NCBI GenBank assembly: GCA_900553405.1
Contig: USDF01000013.1
Location: 1-34,878, forward strand
Direction of reading: 5' to 3'
Origin: an uncultured Clostridium sp.
Lineage (GTDB): Bacteria > Bacillota > Clostridia > TANB77 > CAG-508
Length of the DNA stretch: 34,878 nucleotides
Part shown: piece by piece, positions 7,264 to 14,961 of the stretch
How positions within the stretch are numbered: position 1 is the first letter of the stretch
How the letters are laid out: each line of letters begins with the position of its first letter
The notes under the pieces: generated by a model
Told to the model about the DNA's origin: nothing
Database searches by the model: none
Seen by the model: only the letters and a program-made list of their open reading frames with translations
Made by a program: the position numbers and the translations under genes

Positions 7264-8122
7264 TTATAATTTTGTTATCTTTTTTCCCATAGAACCTATG
7301 CCACTTACTCCTGTTTCCCCGTCTCTTAATTCATCTTTTATATCGTTTATAGTTAAATATCTTGTGTTATCTGTTGTTGCTATTCTTTCTGCTACAATAA
7401 GTGGATCTATAAAGTCTATCATTATTCTTCCTGGTGAAGATGCAAAATTAGCACCTGCTGCCATTATTGCCTCATAATAGCTTTGGCATGCTCCTGCAAA
7501 AATAGCTAAATCTTTACCTTTTGAGTTCCAACTTCTTGCCTCATTTACTGCATTTATAAAATATTTTGAATTTCTGTAATTATATATATCATTAAATCCT
7601 GTTCCTTTTTTTATCATTCCATCATGTCCTGTTATTACCAGTACATCTGGCTCATACCTATCTAAAAGCATTTTGACAACATATGCTTGCTTACTTTCCG
7701 GAATATTTTTTACTACTGCATTTAATCCCAAACTTTTATAATATCTCATAGATTTTTCAGTGTATCTTTTGTCTCCATCTAAATGTAATATTTTTCCCGT
7801 ACGGACTTCTTTGTTTCCTCTTTTTTCTCCCCAATTAAATAATGTTTTGTTTTTACAAAAGGAATATTTAGGATCTTTTAAGCATTTTTCTATTCTGTTT
7901 TCTACCCTTTCCTCCATTTTATTTATTCTGTCTTCTACCATCCTTTTGTCCATTAATTCTAAGTCTTCTCTTGGGCTATCTGCCTCTATTCTTTCAGTAA
8001 CTCCGTTTTAATATATATATTTCTTTATTATTACTTGTTTTTATAATTTTAGTAATTTCAAATAACACATCTTTATTATAAGATATTCTTCCAACAATAT
8101 CTCCTTTTCTAAATTTACTCAC
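7264..8122 (-). pseudogene. yabG: Sporulation-specific protease YabG, interrupted by a 1-nt frameshift
   Basis: YabG is a cysteine-type protease that processes spore coat and cortex proteins late in sporulation. The first 39 codons run from GTG 8122 (MSKFRKGDIVGRISYNKDVLFEI); GAGGTG lies 5 nt upstream. Then one extra C (8005 on the plus strand is G) breaks the frame. Without it the reading continues LKGVTERIEADSPREDLELMDKR and on to 7264, giving 285 residues against 290 in B. subtilis. The core is well conserved: ILHLDGDKRYTEKSMRYY, PDVLVITGHDG (His) and LAIFAGACQSYYEAIMAAGANFASSP (Cys). As written, the short 229-residue reading from 7953 lacks the N-terminal domain. All else is intact and a sigma-K promoter is present, so a sequence error is more likely than real gene loss. 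Confidence 0.88.
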
Positions 8123-8151
8123 AATATCACCTCTATGCTATTTATCTACTA

Positions 8152-8180
8152 TATAATATGTCGAATTTTGTAATATTGTG
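8152..8180 (-). promoter_or_regulatory. Sigma-K type promoter of yabG
   Basis: On the minus strand, CACA (8180-8177), exactly 16 nt, CATATTATA (8160-8152). This fits the sigma-K pattern mACm-N16-CATAnnnTA at every fixed position. Bacillus yabG is known to be sigma-K dependent. The predicted start lies about 10 nt before the RBS. Confidence 0.75.
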
Positions 8181-8189
8181 ATAAAAAAA

Positions 8190-8342
8190 TGTGGCAATAG
8201 GGACGCCCCTTAATGCCACAAAAAAATTGAGATGAAAACCTTTTTTCAAGATTTTCACCTCACCTATTGACATAGAGTTTTATTTTAAAATATCAACACT
8301 TTGACAGTTTTTGTGGCAATAAGGGGCGTCCCTATTGCCACA
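8190..8342. repeat. 153-bp MITE/REP-like element with 31-bp inverted ends
   Basis: The left end (8190-8220) and right end (8312-8342) are inverted copies of one 31-bp sequence with a single mismatch. Each is itself a partial palindrome starting TGTGGCAATA and ending TGCCACA around a GC-rich GGGACGCCCC core. Between them lies an imperfect hairpin (GAGATGAAAACC near 8229 against ATTTTCACCTC near 8251) and AT-rich DNA with no reading frame. The right end directly abuts the ctpA stop codon (8343-8345). The GC-rich ends contrast with the surrounding AT-rich DNA. It is probably a non-autonomous mobile repeat, and its hairpins may end ctpA transcription. Confidence 0.75.
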
Positions 8343-9530
8343 CTATTTCAAAACTTCTATTGCTTTTTGTAGTTGAGTATCTTTTGCCTCTTCTACACTA
8401 TATAAATTTTCTTCTTTTGGAAATTCTACTTCAATATCAGGTTTAATTCCTACTTTATTTATAATATTGTGTTTTGGTGTATAATACTCATTTGTTGTTA
8501 GTTTTATTCCGCTTCCATCTGTTAAATTATATATTGTTTGAATTACTCCCTTGCCGTAAGTTGTTTTTCCTATGATTGTTACATTTTCATTATTTTCCTT
8601 AACTGCTGCTGAAAGAATTTCAGAAGAACTTGCTGTGTTTTCATTTACTAATATTACTATTGGTAAATCAATTGTCTTTTCTTGTGTTGCTTTAGTTATT
8701 TTTTCGCCTTTATTTTTACTTGATGTTATTAATAACGTGTTTCCTTTTTCTACCATCATATCTGCTATATCTGTAGCTTCTTTTACAATTCCTCCACCAT
8801 TATTTCTTAAATCTATTATTAAAGATTTTATATTTTGATTTTTTAAATCTTCCCATTTTGTTTTAAATTCTTCATAACATCCATCATCAAAAGTAGATAT
8901 TTCCATGTATCCTATGTTATCATTTAAGACTTTAGTTTCTATATGATTAACTTTTATATTTCTTCTTTCTATTTCTAGTTCAACTGTTTCTCCACTTTCT
9001 CTTAGAATTTCTACTTTTACTTTTGTTCCTTCTTCCTTTTTTAGTGCATTTGATGCTTCACTTAATTGTTCCCCTTTATAAGCTACACCATCTACTTTTG
9101 TAATAACATCTCCGGATTTTATTCCTGCTTCTTCTGCTGGAGACCCTTTTATATGCATTAATACAACTATTTGATTTGTTTTTGTATTATTAGCTATATA
9201 CACTCCTATTCCTACATATTTTCCTGTTGCATCTTGCATATATTCTTCCATTTCTTCTTTTGTTATATATTCAGAATACTCATCATTTAAACCTGCTACA
9301 TATCCTTTAATTGCAGATTCTAACATTTCATCTTCATTTATTTCTCCCAAATAGTTTTTTTCTATAAAATCATGGAATGTTTTAAATGTCCTTCCTATAC
9401 TATCTGTTGAAACATATTTTACATTATTCTTTCCTAAAGTATTATACATTACAATTGATGTTATAATAAATGTAATTGCCACTGTTAATATAACTAGCAT
9501 TATTATTTTATATACGTTATTCTTCTTCAC
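8343..9530 (-). CDS. ctpA: C-terminal processing peptidase, S41 family
   Basis: This 395-residue enzyme has one N-terminal membrane anchor (about 8-30), a PDZ domain (about 105-190, with GIGVYI and SPAEEAGIKSGDVITKVDG) and the S41 core. The catalytic Ser lies in NENTASSSEI (about 301), Lys327 in GKTTYGKGVIQ and Gln331 after it. It cleaves proteins near their C-termini on the outer face of the membrane. The GTG start has GGAGG close upstream. In many Clostridia it closes the ftsEX-hydrolase operon, and it does so here; it may turn over or activate the M23 hydrolases (inference). A 138-nt gap with a hairpin separates it from the preceding M23 gene. The stop codon touches the repeat element at 8190-8342. 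Confidence 0.93.
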   Translation of the reverse strand: MKKNNVYKIIMLVILTVAITFIITSIVMYNTLGKNNVKYVSTDSIGRTFKTFHDFIEKNYLGEINEDEMLESAIKGYVAGLNDEYSEYITKEEMEEYMQDATGKYVGIGVYIANNTKTNQIVVLMHIKGSPAEEAGIKSGDVITKVDGVAYKGEQLSEASNALKKEEGTKVKVEILRESGETVELEIERRNIKVNHIETKVLNDNIGYMEISTFDDGCYEEFKTKWEDLKNQNIKSLIIDLRNNGGGIVKEATDIADMMVEKGNTLLITSSKNKGEKITKATQEKTIDLPIVILVNENTASSSEILSAAVKENNENVTIIGKTTYGKGVIQTIYNLTDGSGIKLTTNEYYTPKHNIINKVGIKPDIEVEFPKEENLYSVEEAKDTQLQKAIEVLK

Positions 9531-9586
9531 TTTTTTCCTCCTAAGTTATACTCTTTTTATAGTATACTCTCTTTTTTCAAAATTAG

Positions 9587-9627
9587 AAGTTAGAATAATA
9601 AGAGCTTTAATTCTTTTATTCTAACTT
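9587..9627. terminator. Hairpin between the M23 gene and ctpA
   Basis: AAGTTAGAATAA (9587-9598) pairs with TTATTCTAACTT (9616-9627). There is no tight T-run on the minus strand, so it may attenuate or process the ftsEX-ctpA transcript rather than fully terminate it. The arm AAGTTAGAA recurs in the tRNA-Trp terminator at 17021. Confidence 0.5.
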
Positions 9628-9669
9628 TAATTATCTCAAATAATTGTATTATTCAGATACTATTACTAT

Positions 9670-10809
9670 TTATTGCACATATGGTAATGGGTTCGTAGGT
9701 TGTCCATTTATTCTTACTTCAAAATGTAAATGTGGTCCTGTAGAATAACCTGTAGAACCAACTTCCATTATTAAGTCTCCTTTTTTTACTTCTGTACCTA
9801 CTGTCGTCAATATTTTTTGTCCATGTCCATATAACGTTGATAATCCATTTCCATGGTTTATCATTACACAATTTCCATATCCCCCATAATAGCTTGCCAT
9901 AGACACTACTCCATCTGCTGCTGCTATAACTGGTGCTCCAAATCCTGCATTTCCTATATCTATACCTGTATGAGATTTTATAACACCTTGAATTGGATGT
10001 TCCCTTATTCCATAATTAGATGTAATATATGTACCACTTTTAGCTATTGGCCATGCCATTAGACCTCCTGTATATTCTCCATCATATACATATTGATTAG
10101 AAGCTAAATTTATTAAATTCTCTATTCTTGCTTCTTCATCTTTGTATTCTTGAATTTTTTGTTGTAATTCTTTTTCGCTGTCTGATAGTTTGTCTATTTG
10201 ATTTTGTTGTATTGTCTTATTATTTTGCATTATTATTCTAGTTTGCTCTTTCTTTACCTTTAGCAATTTTAATTCTGCCTTTTCTTGTTCCAATTGTTTT
10301 TTAGTTGTTTCTATTTCATCTTTTTCTTTTTCTATACTTTCTAATAATTCACTATCACTTCTAATTATTTCTTCTATTACATAATAATTTGATAAAAATT
10401 CTATTAGACTAGATGATCTAAGTAGTAAATCTAAATATGAAACATCTCCACATTCATACATTACTACTAATCTTTTTTCCATTATTTTTTGATTTTCATC
10501 ATAATTTTGTTGTACTGTTTGCAATTTTTGAGTTGTATCTGTAACTTTTGTTTCTAATTGTATTAAGTTTTCATCCATATCTGAAATTTCTTTTTCTGCA
10601 GTTTTTATCTTATCATCTAACTCTTGAATTTTTACTACTGCGTCAGATAGTTCTTCTTTAACATATTCTAATTCTTTTTCTGCTTGTTCCTTTTTTTCTT
10701 GATTTTCCTGTTTTTGTTCTTCTAATGTTGCTGCATTTATCTTAGGTATAAAGAAAAAGCATGATAATATAATAATAACTGACAAAACTGAAATTATTTT
10801 ATTTTTCAT
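9670..10809 (-). CDS. Coiled-coil M23 peptidoglycan hydrolase (EnvC/PcsB-like), copy 2
   Basis: This 379-residue secreted protein has a signal peptide (about 1-27, ending KINAA), a long coiled coil (about 28-235) rich in Glu/Lys/Gln, and a C-terminal LytM/M23 domain. The Zn ligands are visible: HTGID (His280, Asp284) and GPHLHFEV (His360, His362). It cuts peptide cross-links in peptidoglycan. The coiled-coil plus LytM layout is that of hydrolases activated by FtsEX. ATG 10809 is chosen because GGAGGAG lies 4 nt upstream; a longer reading from 10851 would overlap the previous gene. It lies 19 nt after its paralogue and has the same motif in the coiled coil (RLVVMYE-GD, followed by SNYY), so the pair arose by tandem duplication. 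Confidence 0.93.
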   Translation of the reverse strand: MKNKIISVLSVIIILSCFFFIPKINAATLEEQKQENQEKKEQAEKELEYVKEELSDAVVKIQELDDKIKTAEKEISDMDENLIQLETKVTDTTQKLQTVQQNYDENQKIMEKRLVVMYECGDVSYLDLLLRSSSLIEFLSNYYVIEEIIRSDSELLESIEKEKDEIETTKKQLEQEKAELKLLKVKKEQTRIIMQNNKTIQQNQIDKLSDSEKELQQKIQEYKDEEARIENLINLASNQYVYDGEYTGGLMAWPIAKSGTYITSNYGIREHPIQGVIKSHTGIDIGNAGFGAPVIAAADGVVSMASYYGGYGNCVMINHGNGLSTLYGHGQKILTTVGTEVKKGDLIMEVGSTGYSTGPHLHFEVRINGQPTNPLPYVQ

Positions 10810-10828
10810 ACTTCTCCTCCTTTTAATA

Positions 10829-12025
10829 TTAATCATATATTGTATAGCCACCTGGTAAATAATCTAATGGATCTAAGAATGAACTACTAAAGAAGCCTGA
10901 TAAACTACTTGCTTTTCTTATTTCAAAGTGTAAATGTCTACCTGTACTACTTCCTTTGCCCTCATCATTTACTCCTCCACCTGAAGTTGCTATTACTTGT
11001 CCTTGTGATACATATTGTCCACTAGATATATGTCTTGATAGTAAGTGTCCATATAGTGTTATATATCCATCACCATGAATTATCATTATGTAATTTCCAT
11101 ATCCCCCTGGGTTTTCTAAGTTATATGCATAACCTGATGCTGCAGCATATACATTTTCATGATTTGCTCCAATATCTATACCTTTATGCCATCTTCCCCA
11201 ACGCCATTTTACTCTTGATGTAACTATTTTGTTATTACATGGCCATATAAAGCTTCCATCAAATTTCAATCCATTTGCTCCTCCACCTGTTGTTTGATTT
11301 GCCTTTTTTATAATTTCTTGAATTTGACTTTCTATTTTAGCTGCTTGTCTATTATATTCATCTATTTCATCTTGTAATGCTTTATCCTCTGCTGATAATG
11401 CACTTGCTTTTTCTTGTCTTTCTGACTTTTGAGCTTTCAACAAATTATTTTTTGTTTCCTTTTCCGTTTTCGCACTAGATACTTTATCTTTATCTTCTTC
11501 TAATTGTTTTTTAGTGTTTTCTATTTCTTCTTGCTCTTTTTCTATTGTTTCTAGTAACTCTTTATCACATTGTGTTATTTGTGATAACATATAATAGTTT
11601 GATATAAATTCAACAATATTTTTTGAATTAAATAACATATCTAAAAAAGATGTATCTCCATATTCGTACATAACAACTAGTCTATCTTCCATTAATGCTT
11701 GATTTTCTTCATGTTCTCTTTGTTTTTGTTCTAGCTTTTTTTGTTCTTCATCTATTGAATTTTCAAGTTCTGCAATTTCCATGTTTAATGAAGTAATTTG
11801 TTCTTCCATTTCAGTAATAGATTGATCTAGTTTTTGTATTTCTTTTCTTTGCTCACTTAGTTCTTCTTGAACACCTGCTTGTTGGTTTTTGGTGTCACTT
11901 ATTTTGGTATTTAGATTGTCTTTTTGATCTTCAAGTTCATCTTGTGTAACCGCATAAATCGGCATACACATACTTGTTAATATTAGAATTAAAATAAGTA
12001 CAAATGAAATGAGTTTATTTTTCAT
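10829..12025 (-). CDS. Coiled-coil M23 peptidoglycan hydrolase (EnvC/PcsB-like), copy 1
   Basis: A 398-residue paralogue of the next gene downstream. It has a signal peptide (about 1-25, ending IYAVTQ), a coiled coil (about 26-245), a short Gly-rich linker (TTGGGANG) and an M23 domain with HKGID (His280, Asp284) and GRHLHFEI (His364, His366). The M23 domain carries two insertions that its neighbour lacks: KWRWGRW ahead of the first Zn ligand and GGGVNDEGKGSS ahead of the last. The two enzymes may therefore differ in substrate fit. It starts 30 nt after ftsX with GGAAGG upstream. By family knowledge the coiled coil binds the FtsX outer loop, and ATP hydrolysis by FtsE switches the hydrolase on. 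Confidence 0.93.
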   Translation of the reverse strand: MKNKLISFVLILILILTSMCMPIYAVTQDELEDQKDNLNTKISDTKNQQAGVQEELSEQRKEIQKLDQSITEMEEQITSLNMEIAELENSIDEEQKKLEQKQREHEENQALMEDRLVVMYEYGDTSFLDMLFNSKNIVEFISNYYMLSQITQCDKELLETIEKEQEEIENTKKQLEEDKDKVSSAKTEKETKNNLLKAQKSERQEKASALSAEDKALQDEIDEYNRQAAKIESQIQEIIKKANQTTGGGANGLKFDGSFIWPCNNKIVTSRVKWRWGRWHKGIDIGANHENVYAAASGYAYNLENPGGYGNYIMIIHGDGYITLYGHLLSRHISSGQYVSQGQVIATSGGGVNDEGKGSSTGRHLHFEIRKASSLSGFFSSSFLDPLDYLPGGYTIYD

Positions 12026-12054
12026 TATTTATTTTCCTTCCTTTGTTATAATTT

Positions 12055-12963
12055 TTATACTTTTAAATATTTTCTCATAGAAATTGCACTACCTATACAT
12101 CCTATTCCTATGCCTAATCCTAAGTATACTGCTACAACTAATCCAAATATATCAGAGAATTGTAATAGTGTTATATTTATCATACTTGTAACTGATGATT
12201 CCATTATTTTTCCTACTATAAAGTTATAAGAAACTCCTAATATTAAAATTGAAATCATTGCTGAAACTATTCCTATAAGAATACCTTCTACTATAAATGG
12301 CCATCTTATAAAACCATTTGTTGCTCCAACATATTTCATAATTGAAATTTCTTTTCTTCTTGCATGAACTGTAAGTTTAATTGTGTTTGCAATAATAAAT
12401 ATTGATATTACTATTAATAATACTAAAATTCCTGCTGAAATCCATCTTATTCCATTTGCAATTCCAACTAATGCATTTATTGTTTTGTCTCTCATTTCTA
12501 TATTGTTTACATTATCTAATTTTTCTATTTGAGCTCTTACTTCTTCACTTTTTGATAAATCTGTTAATGTTACAACATATGAAACTTTAAATGGATTCTT
12601 TTCTATCGTATATCCTTCTAGAAATCTACCATAGTCTCCATATTTTTCTTTTACAATGTTATATGCTTGTTCTTTAGATACAAATTCTGTCTTTGCTACA
12701 TAATCTAACTCTTTAATTTGTTCGCCTAATTTTTGTATTTGTTCTTCTGTAGCATCTTTAACCATAAATACTTGCATACCTTGTTCTGCTTCAATTTCTT
12801 TTACCATGTAATTTACATTTTCTCCAATTAAGAAGAATAATCCAAATATCATCATTGTTGCACACATAATCATTAAAGAAGCACCTGTTGATTTTTTGTT
12901 TTTAAAGAAGTTTCTAAAACCTTCCCCTATTAAATAACTTAGTACATTATATCTCACTATCAT
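12055..12963 (-). CDS. ftsX: Cell division protein FtsX
   Basis: This 302-residue protein has an N-terminal membrane segment (about 28-48), a large outer loop (about 49-168, EAEQGMQVFMV to NNIEMRDKTI) and three further C-terminal segments. The cytoplasmic ARRKEISIMKYVGATNGFIRWPF loop is the FtsX/MacB-type coupling region. The protein passes the FtsE ATPase cycle to hydrolases outside the cell. ATG 12963 is preferred (GGTGG 5 nt upstream). It overlaps the ftsE 3' end by 17 nt, so translation is coupled; the reading from 12981 would add six residues. The length is normal, and gene order ftsE-ftsX-M23 is the classical one. Confidence 0.95.
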   Translation of the reverse strand: MIVRYNVLSYLIGEGFRNFFKNKKSTGASLMIMCATMMIFGLFFLIGENVNYMVKEIEAEQGMQVFMVKDATEEQIQKLGEQIKELDYVAKTEFVSKEQAYNIVKEKYGDYGRFLEGYTIEKNPFKVSYVVTLTDLSKSEEVRAQIEKLDNVNNIEMRDKTINALVGIANGIRWISAGILVLLIVISIFIIANTIKLTVHARRKEISIMKYVGATNGFIRWPFIVEGILIGIVSAMISILILGVSYNFIVGKIMESSVTSMINITLLQFSDIFGLVVAVYLGLGIGIGCIGSAISMRKYLKV

Positions 12964-13633
12964 AACCACCTTTTTTATCATCTCTATCTATAACGCCATT
13001 ATCAATATGAATAACTCTTTTCTTCATACGATCTACTATATCTTTTGCGTGTGTTGCAACAACTACTGTTGTACCTCTCATGTTTATATCGTTAAGTAAT
13101 GTCATAATATCCCAAGCTGTTTCTGGGTCTAAGTTTCCTGTAGGTTCGTCTGCAATTAACATTGATGGATTGTTTACTAGAGCTCTTGCTAAAGCAACTC
13201 TTTGTTGCTCTCCTCCTGATAGTTCATTTGGATACATTTTTGCTTTTCCACTTAATCCTACCATTGCAAGTACCATAGGTACTTGTCTTCTTATATGTTT
13301 TGGTGTTGCTCTTACTATGTACATAGCAAATGCAACATTATCATATACTGTTTTGTCTGGTAATAATCTAAAGTCTTGGAAAACTACTCCCATGCTTCTT
13401 CTTAAATATGGTACTCTTTTAGGTTTTAAGAATGTAGTATCTTTTCCATTTATTATAATATTTCCAGAAGTAGGATCTTCTTCTTTTAGTATCATTTTTA
13501 TTAGTGTTGATTTTCCTGAGCCTGATGTTCCTACTAAAAAAGCAAATTCTCCTTTTTCTATTTTAAAATTAGCATTATGTACGGCTTCTGTTCCAGTACT
13601 ATAAGTTTTACTTACATTTCTAAATTCTATCAT
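12947..13633 (-). CDS. ftsE: Cell division ATP-binding protein FtsE
   Basis: A 228-residue ABC ATPase. The motifs are Walker A GTSGSGKST (35-43), Q-loop VVFQDFRLLPD (83-93), signature LSGGEQQRVALARAL (138-152), Walker B MLIADEPTGNLD (158-169) and switch His in VVVATHAKDIV. The DFRLLPDKTVYDNVAF segment is typical of FtsE rather than of LolD-type ATPases. It pairs with FtsX at the septum or lateral wall to power peptidoglycan hydrolysis. It is the first gene of the operon and has a clear promoter 84 nt upstream. AGGAG stands 9 nt before ATG. Confidence 0.96.
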   Translation of the reverse strand: MIEFRNVSKTYSTGTEAVHNANFKIEKGEFAFLVGTSGSGKSTLIKMILKEEDPTSGNIIINGKDTTFLKPKRVPYLRRSMGVVFQDFRLLPDKTVYDNVAFAMYIVRATPKHIRRQVPMVLAMVGLSGKAKMYPNELSGGEQQRVALARALVNNPSMLIADEPTGNLDPETAWDIMTLLNDINMRGTTVVVATHAKDIVDRMKKRVIHIDNGVIDRDDKKGGYDSEI

Positions 13634-13716
13634 ATAATTTAGCTCCTTATTATTTTTATATTGCTTGTTTCCCTAACGTTATACTAAAATTTACGCAATT
13701 TTATCTTTTCTACCTA

Positions 13717-13745
13717 ATCATAACAATAAAATCAATTATTTGCAA
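13717..13745 (-). promoter_or_regulatory. Sigma-A promoter of the ftsE-ftsX-M23-M23-ctpA operon
   Basis: On the minus strand, TTGCAA (13745-13740), 17 nt, TATGAT (13722-13717), leading to a 5' leader of about 75 nt. The gene-free interval 13634-13972 otherwise holds only the two hairpins listed next. Confidence 0.7.
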
Positions 13746-13855
13746 TAGTTTTTTGAATAAAAAACCTTGTAATTTATGCCACTTTTTCTTATTTTGTCGC
13801 TTTTTCTTGTTTTTCCTCTACTTTTAAAATTTCACAAAAAATTCATAAAAAATCA

Positions 13856-13898
13856 AAGCTAAGATTTTCTATTTACATTTATTTGAAAATCTTAGCTT
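13856..13898. repeat. Perfect 14-bp hairpin with ATTTACATTT loop
   Basis: AAGCTAAGATTTTC (13856-13869) pairs with GAAAATCTTAGCTT (13885-13898) around a 15-nt loop. On the minus strand it is followed by a T-rich stretch, so it may be a second terminator for the transketolase operon. Arms and loop recur in the hairpin at the right edge of the window (34834-34878), in the opposite orientation. Confidence 0.6.
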
Positions 13899-13955
13899 CT
13901 ACATATTTATCTAGTACACAACTTCCTCTCACTATAAAAAATTTTCCACTATATA

Positions 13956-13994
13956 AAAAGAGGTAGAAATATTTAAAAATTTTCTACCTCTTTT
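13956..13994 (-). terminator. Transketolase terminator overlapping the coding end
   Basis: AAAAGAGGTAGAAA (13956-13969) pairs with TTTCTACCTCTTTT (13981-13994); the minus strand then runs TTTTTATA. The right arm encodes the last residues KEVENF and the loop contains the stop codon. Confidence 0.85.
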
Positions 13995-14905
13995 ACAATA
14001 TTTTCAGCTGTAAGTCCAAAATATTCCATAAGTTCTCCTGCTTTTCCAGATTTTCCAAAAGTATCTTTAATTCCCATTCTAGTTACTTTACATGGATATT
14101 CTTCTGCTAATACTTCACATACAGCACTTCCTAAACCACCTATTATATTATGGTCTTCTATTGTTATTATTTTTTTAGTCTCTTTAGCACATTTTGTAAT
14201 TATATCTTTATCTATTGGCTTTATTGTATGAACATCTAATACTCTTACATCAATCCCTTTACTTTCTAATTCTTCTTTTGCTTTTATTGCCTCTGCTACC
14301 ACATCTCCTGTAGCTATGATTGTGGCATCTGTGCCTTCTCCTATTTGAACTGCTTTTCCTATTTCAAATTTTTGGTTTTCTTCATATATAATAGGTGTTT
14401 CCATTCTTGATAATCTTAAATACACAGGTCCTTTTATTTTACTAATTTCTCTTACGGCCCATTTAGTTTGGACGTCATCTGAAGTACACATTACTGTCAT
14501 GTTTGGAAGTGTTCTCATTAATGAAATATCTTCTAGCATTTGATGTGTTGCTCCATCTTCTCCTACTGTTATTCCGCTATGTGTTGCGCAAATTTTTACG
14601 TTTAGTTTTGGATAACATATACTATTTCTTATTTGATCATATGCTCTACCTGCTGCAAATACGGCAAATGTACTTGCATATGGAATTTTTTCACATGTAG
14701 AAAATCCTGCTGCAGTTGCCAACATATCTTGTTCTGCAATTCCCATATCAAAAAATCTATTTGGAAATTCCTTTGCAAATAATATTGTTTTAGTTGCAGT
14801 TGATAAATCTGCATCTAGTACCACTACGTTTTCATTTTCTTTTCCTAATTCTAATAATGCTTCTCCATAGCTTTGTCTTGTTGCTTTTTTTATTTCTTTA
14901 TTCAT
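13973..14905 (-). CDS. Transketolase, C-terminal (pyrimidine-binding) subunit
   Basis: This 310-residue protein corresponds to the second half of full-length transketolase: the pyrimidine-binding domain (about 1-165, with the catalytic Glu in DMGIAEQDMLATAAG) and the C-terminal domain (ATIIATGDVVAEAI, VLDVHTIKPID, ITIEDHNIIGGLGSAV). Together with the subunit encoded upstream it moves two-carbon ketol units between sugar phosphates in the non-oxidative pentose phosphate pathway. Such split transketolases are common in Clostridia and archaea. ATG 14905 follows GGGAGG by 5 nt; a longer reading from 14932 would run into an intergenic hairpin. The DXS alternative is unlikely because DXS is a single long chain. 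Confidence 0.92.
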   Translation of the reverse strand: MNKEIKKATRQSYGEALLELGKENENVVVLDADLSTATKTILFAKEFPNRFFDMGIAEQDMLATAAGFSTCEKIPYASTFAVFAAGRAYDQIRNSICYPKLNVKICATHSGITVGEDGATHQMLEDISLMRTLPNMTVMCTSDDVQTKWAVREISKIKGPVYLRLSRMETPIIYEENQKFEIGKAVQIGEGTDATIIATGDVVAEAIKAKEELESKGIDVRVLDVHTIKPIDKDIITKCAKETKKIITIEDHNIIGGLGSAVCEVLAEEYPCKVTRMGIKDTFGKSGKAGELMEYFGLTAENIVKEVENF

Positions 14906-14926
14906 TTTAACCTCCCTTTTAGAAGC

Positions 14927-14952
14927 ATACAACTATATATTTTTAGTTGTAT
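14927..14952. repeat. 9-bp hairpin between the two transketolase genes
   Basis: ATACAACTA (14927-14935) pairs perfectly with TAGTTGTAT (14944-14952) around an 8-nt AT-rich loop. No T-run follows on either strand. In the 56-nt gap of a two-gene operon it may act as an RNA processing or stability element. Confidence 0.5.
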
Positions 14953-14961
14953 AATTTATTC

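Noticed and set aside
13080..13604. A 174-codon open frame on the plus strand opposite ftsE
   Set aside because: It is fully antisense to the ftsE ATPase motifs, has no RBS and no family resemblance. It arises from codon bias on the other strand.
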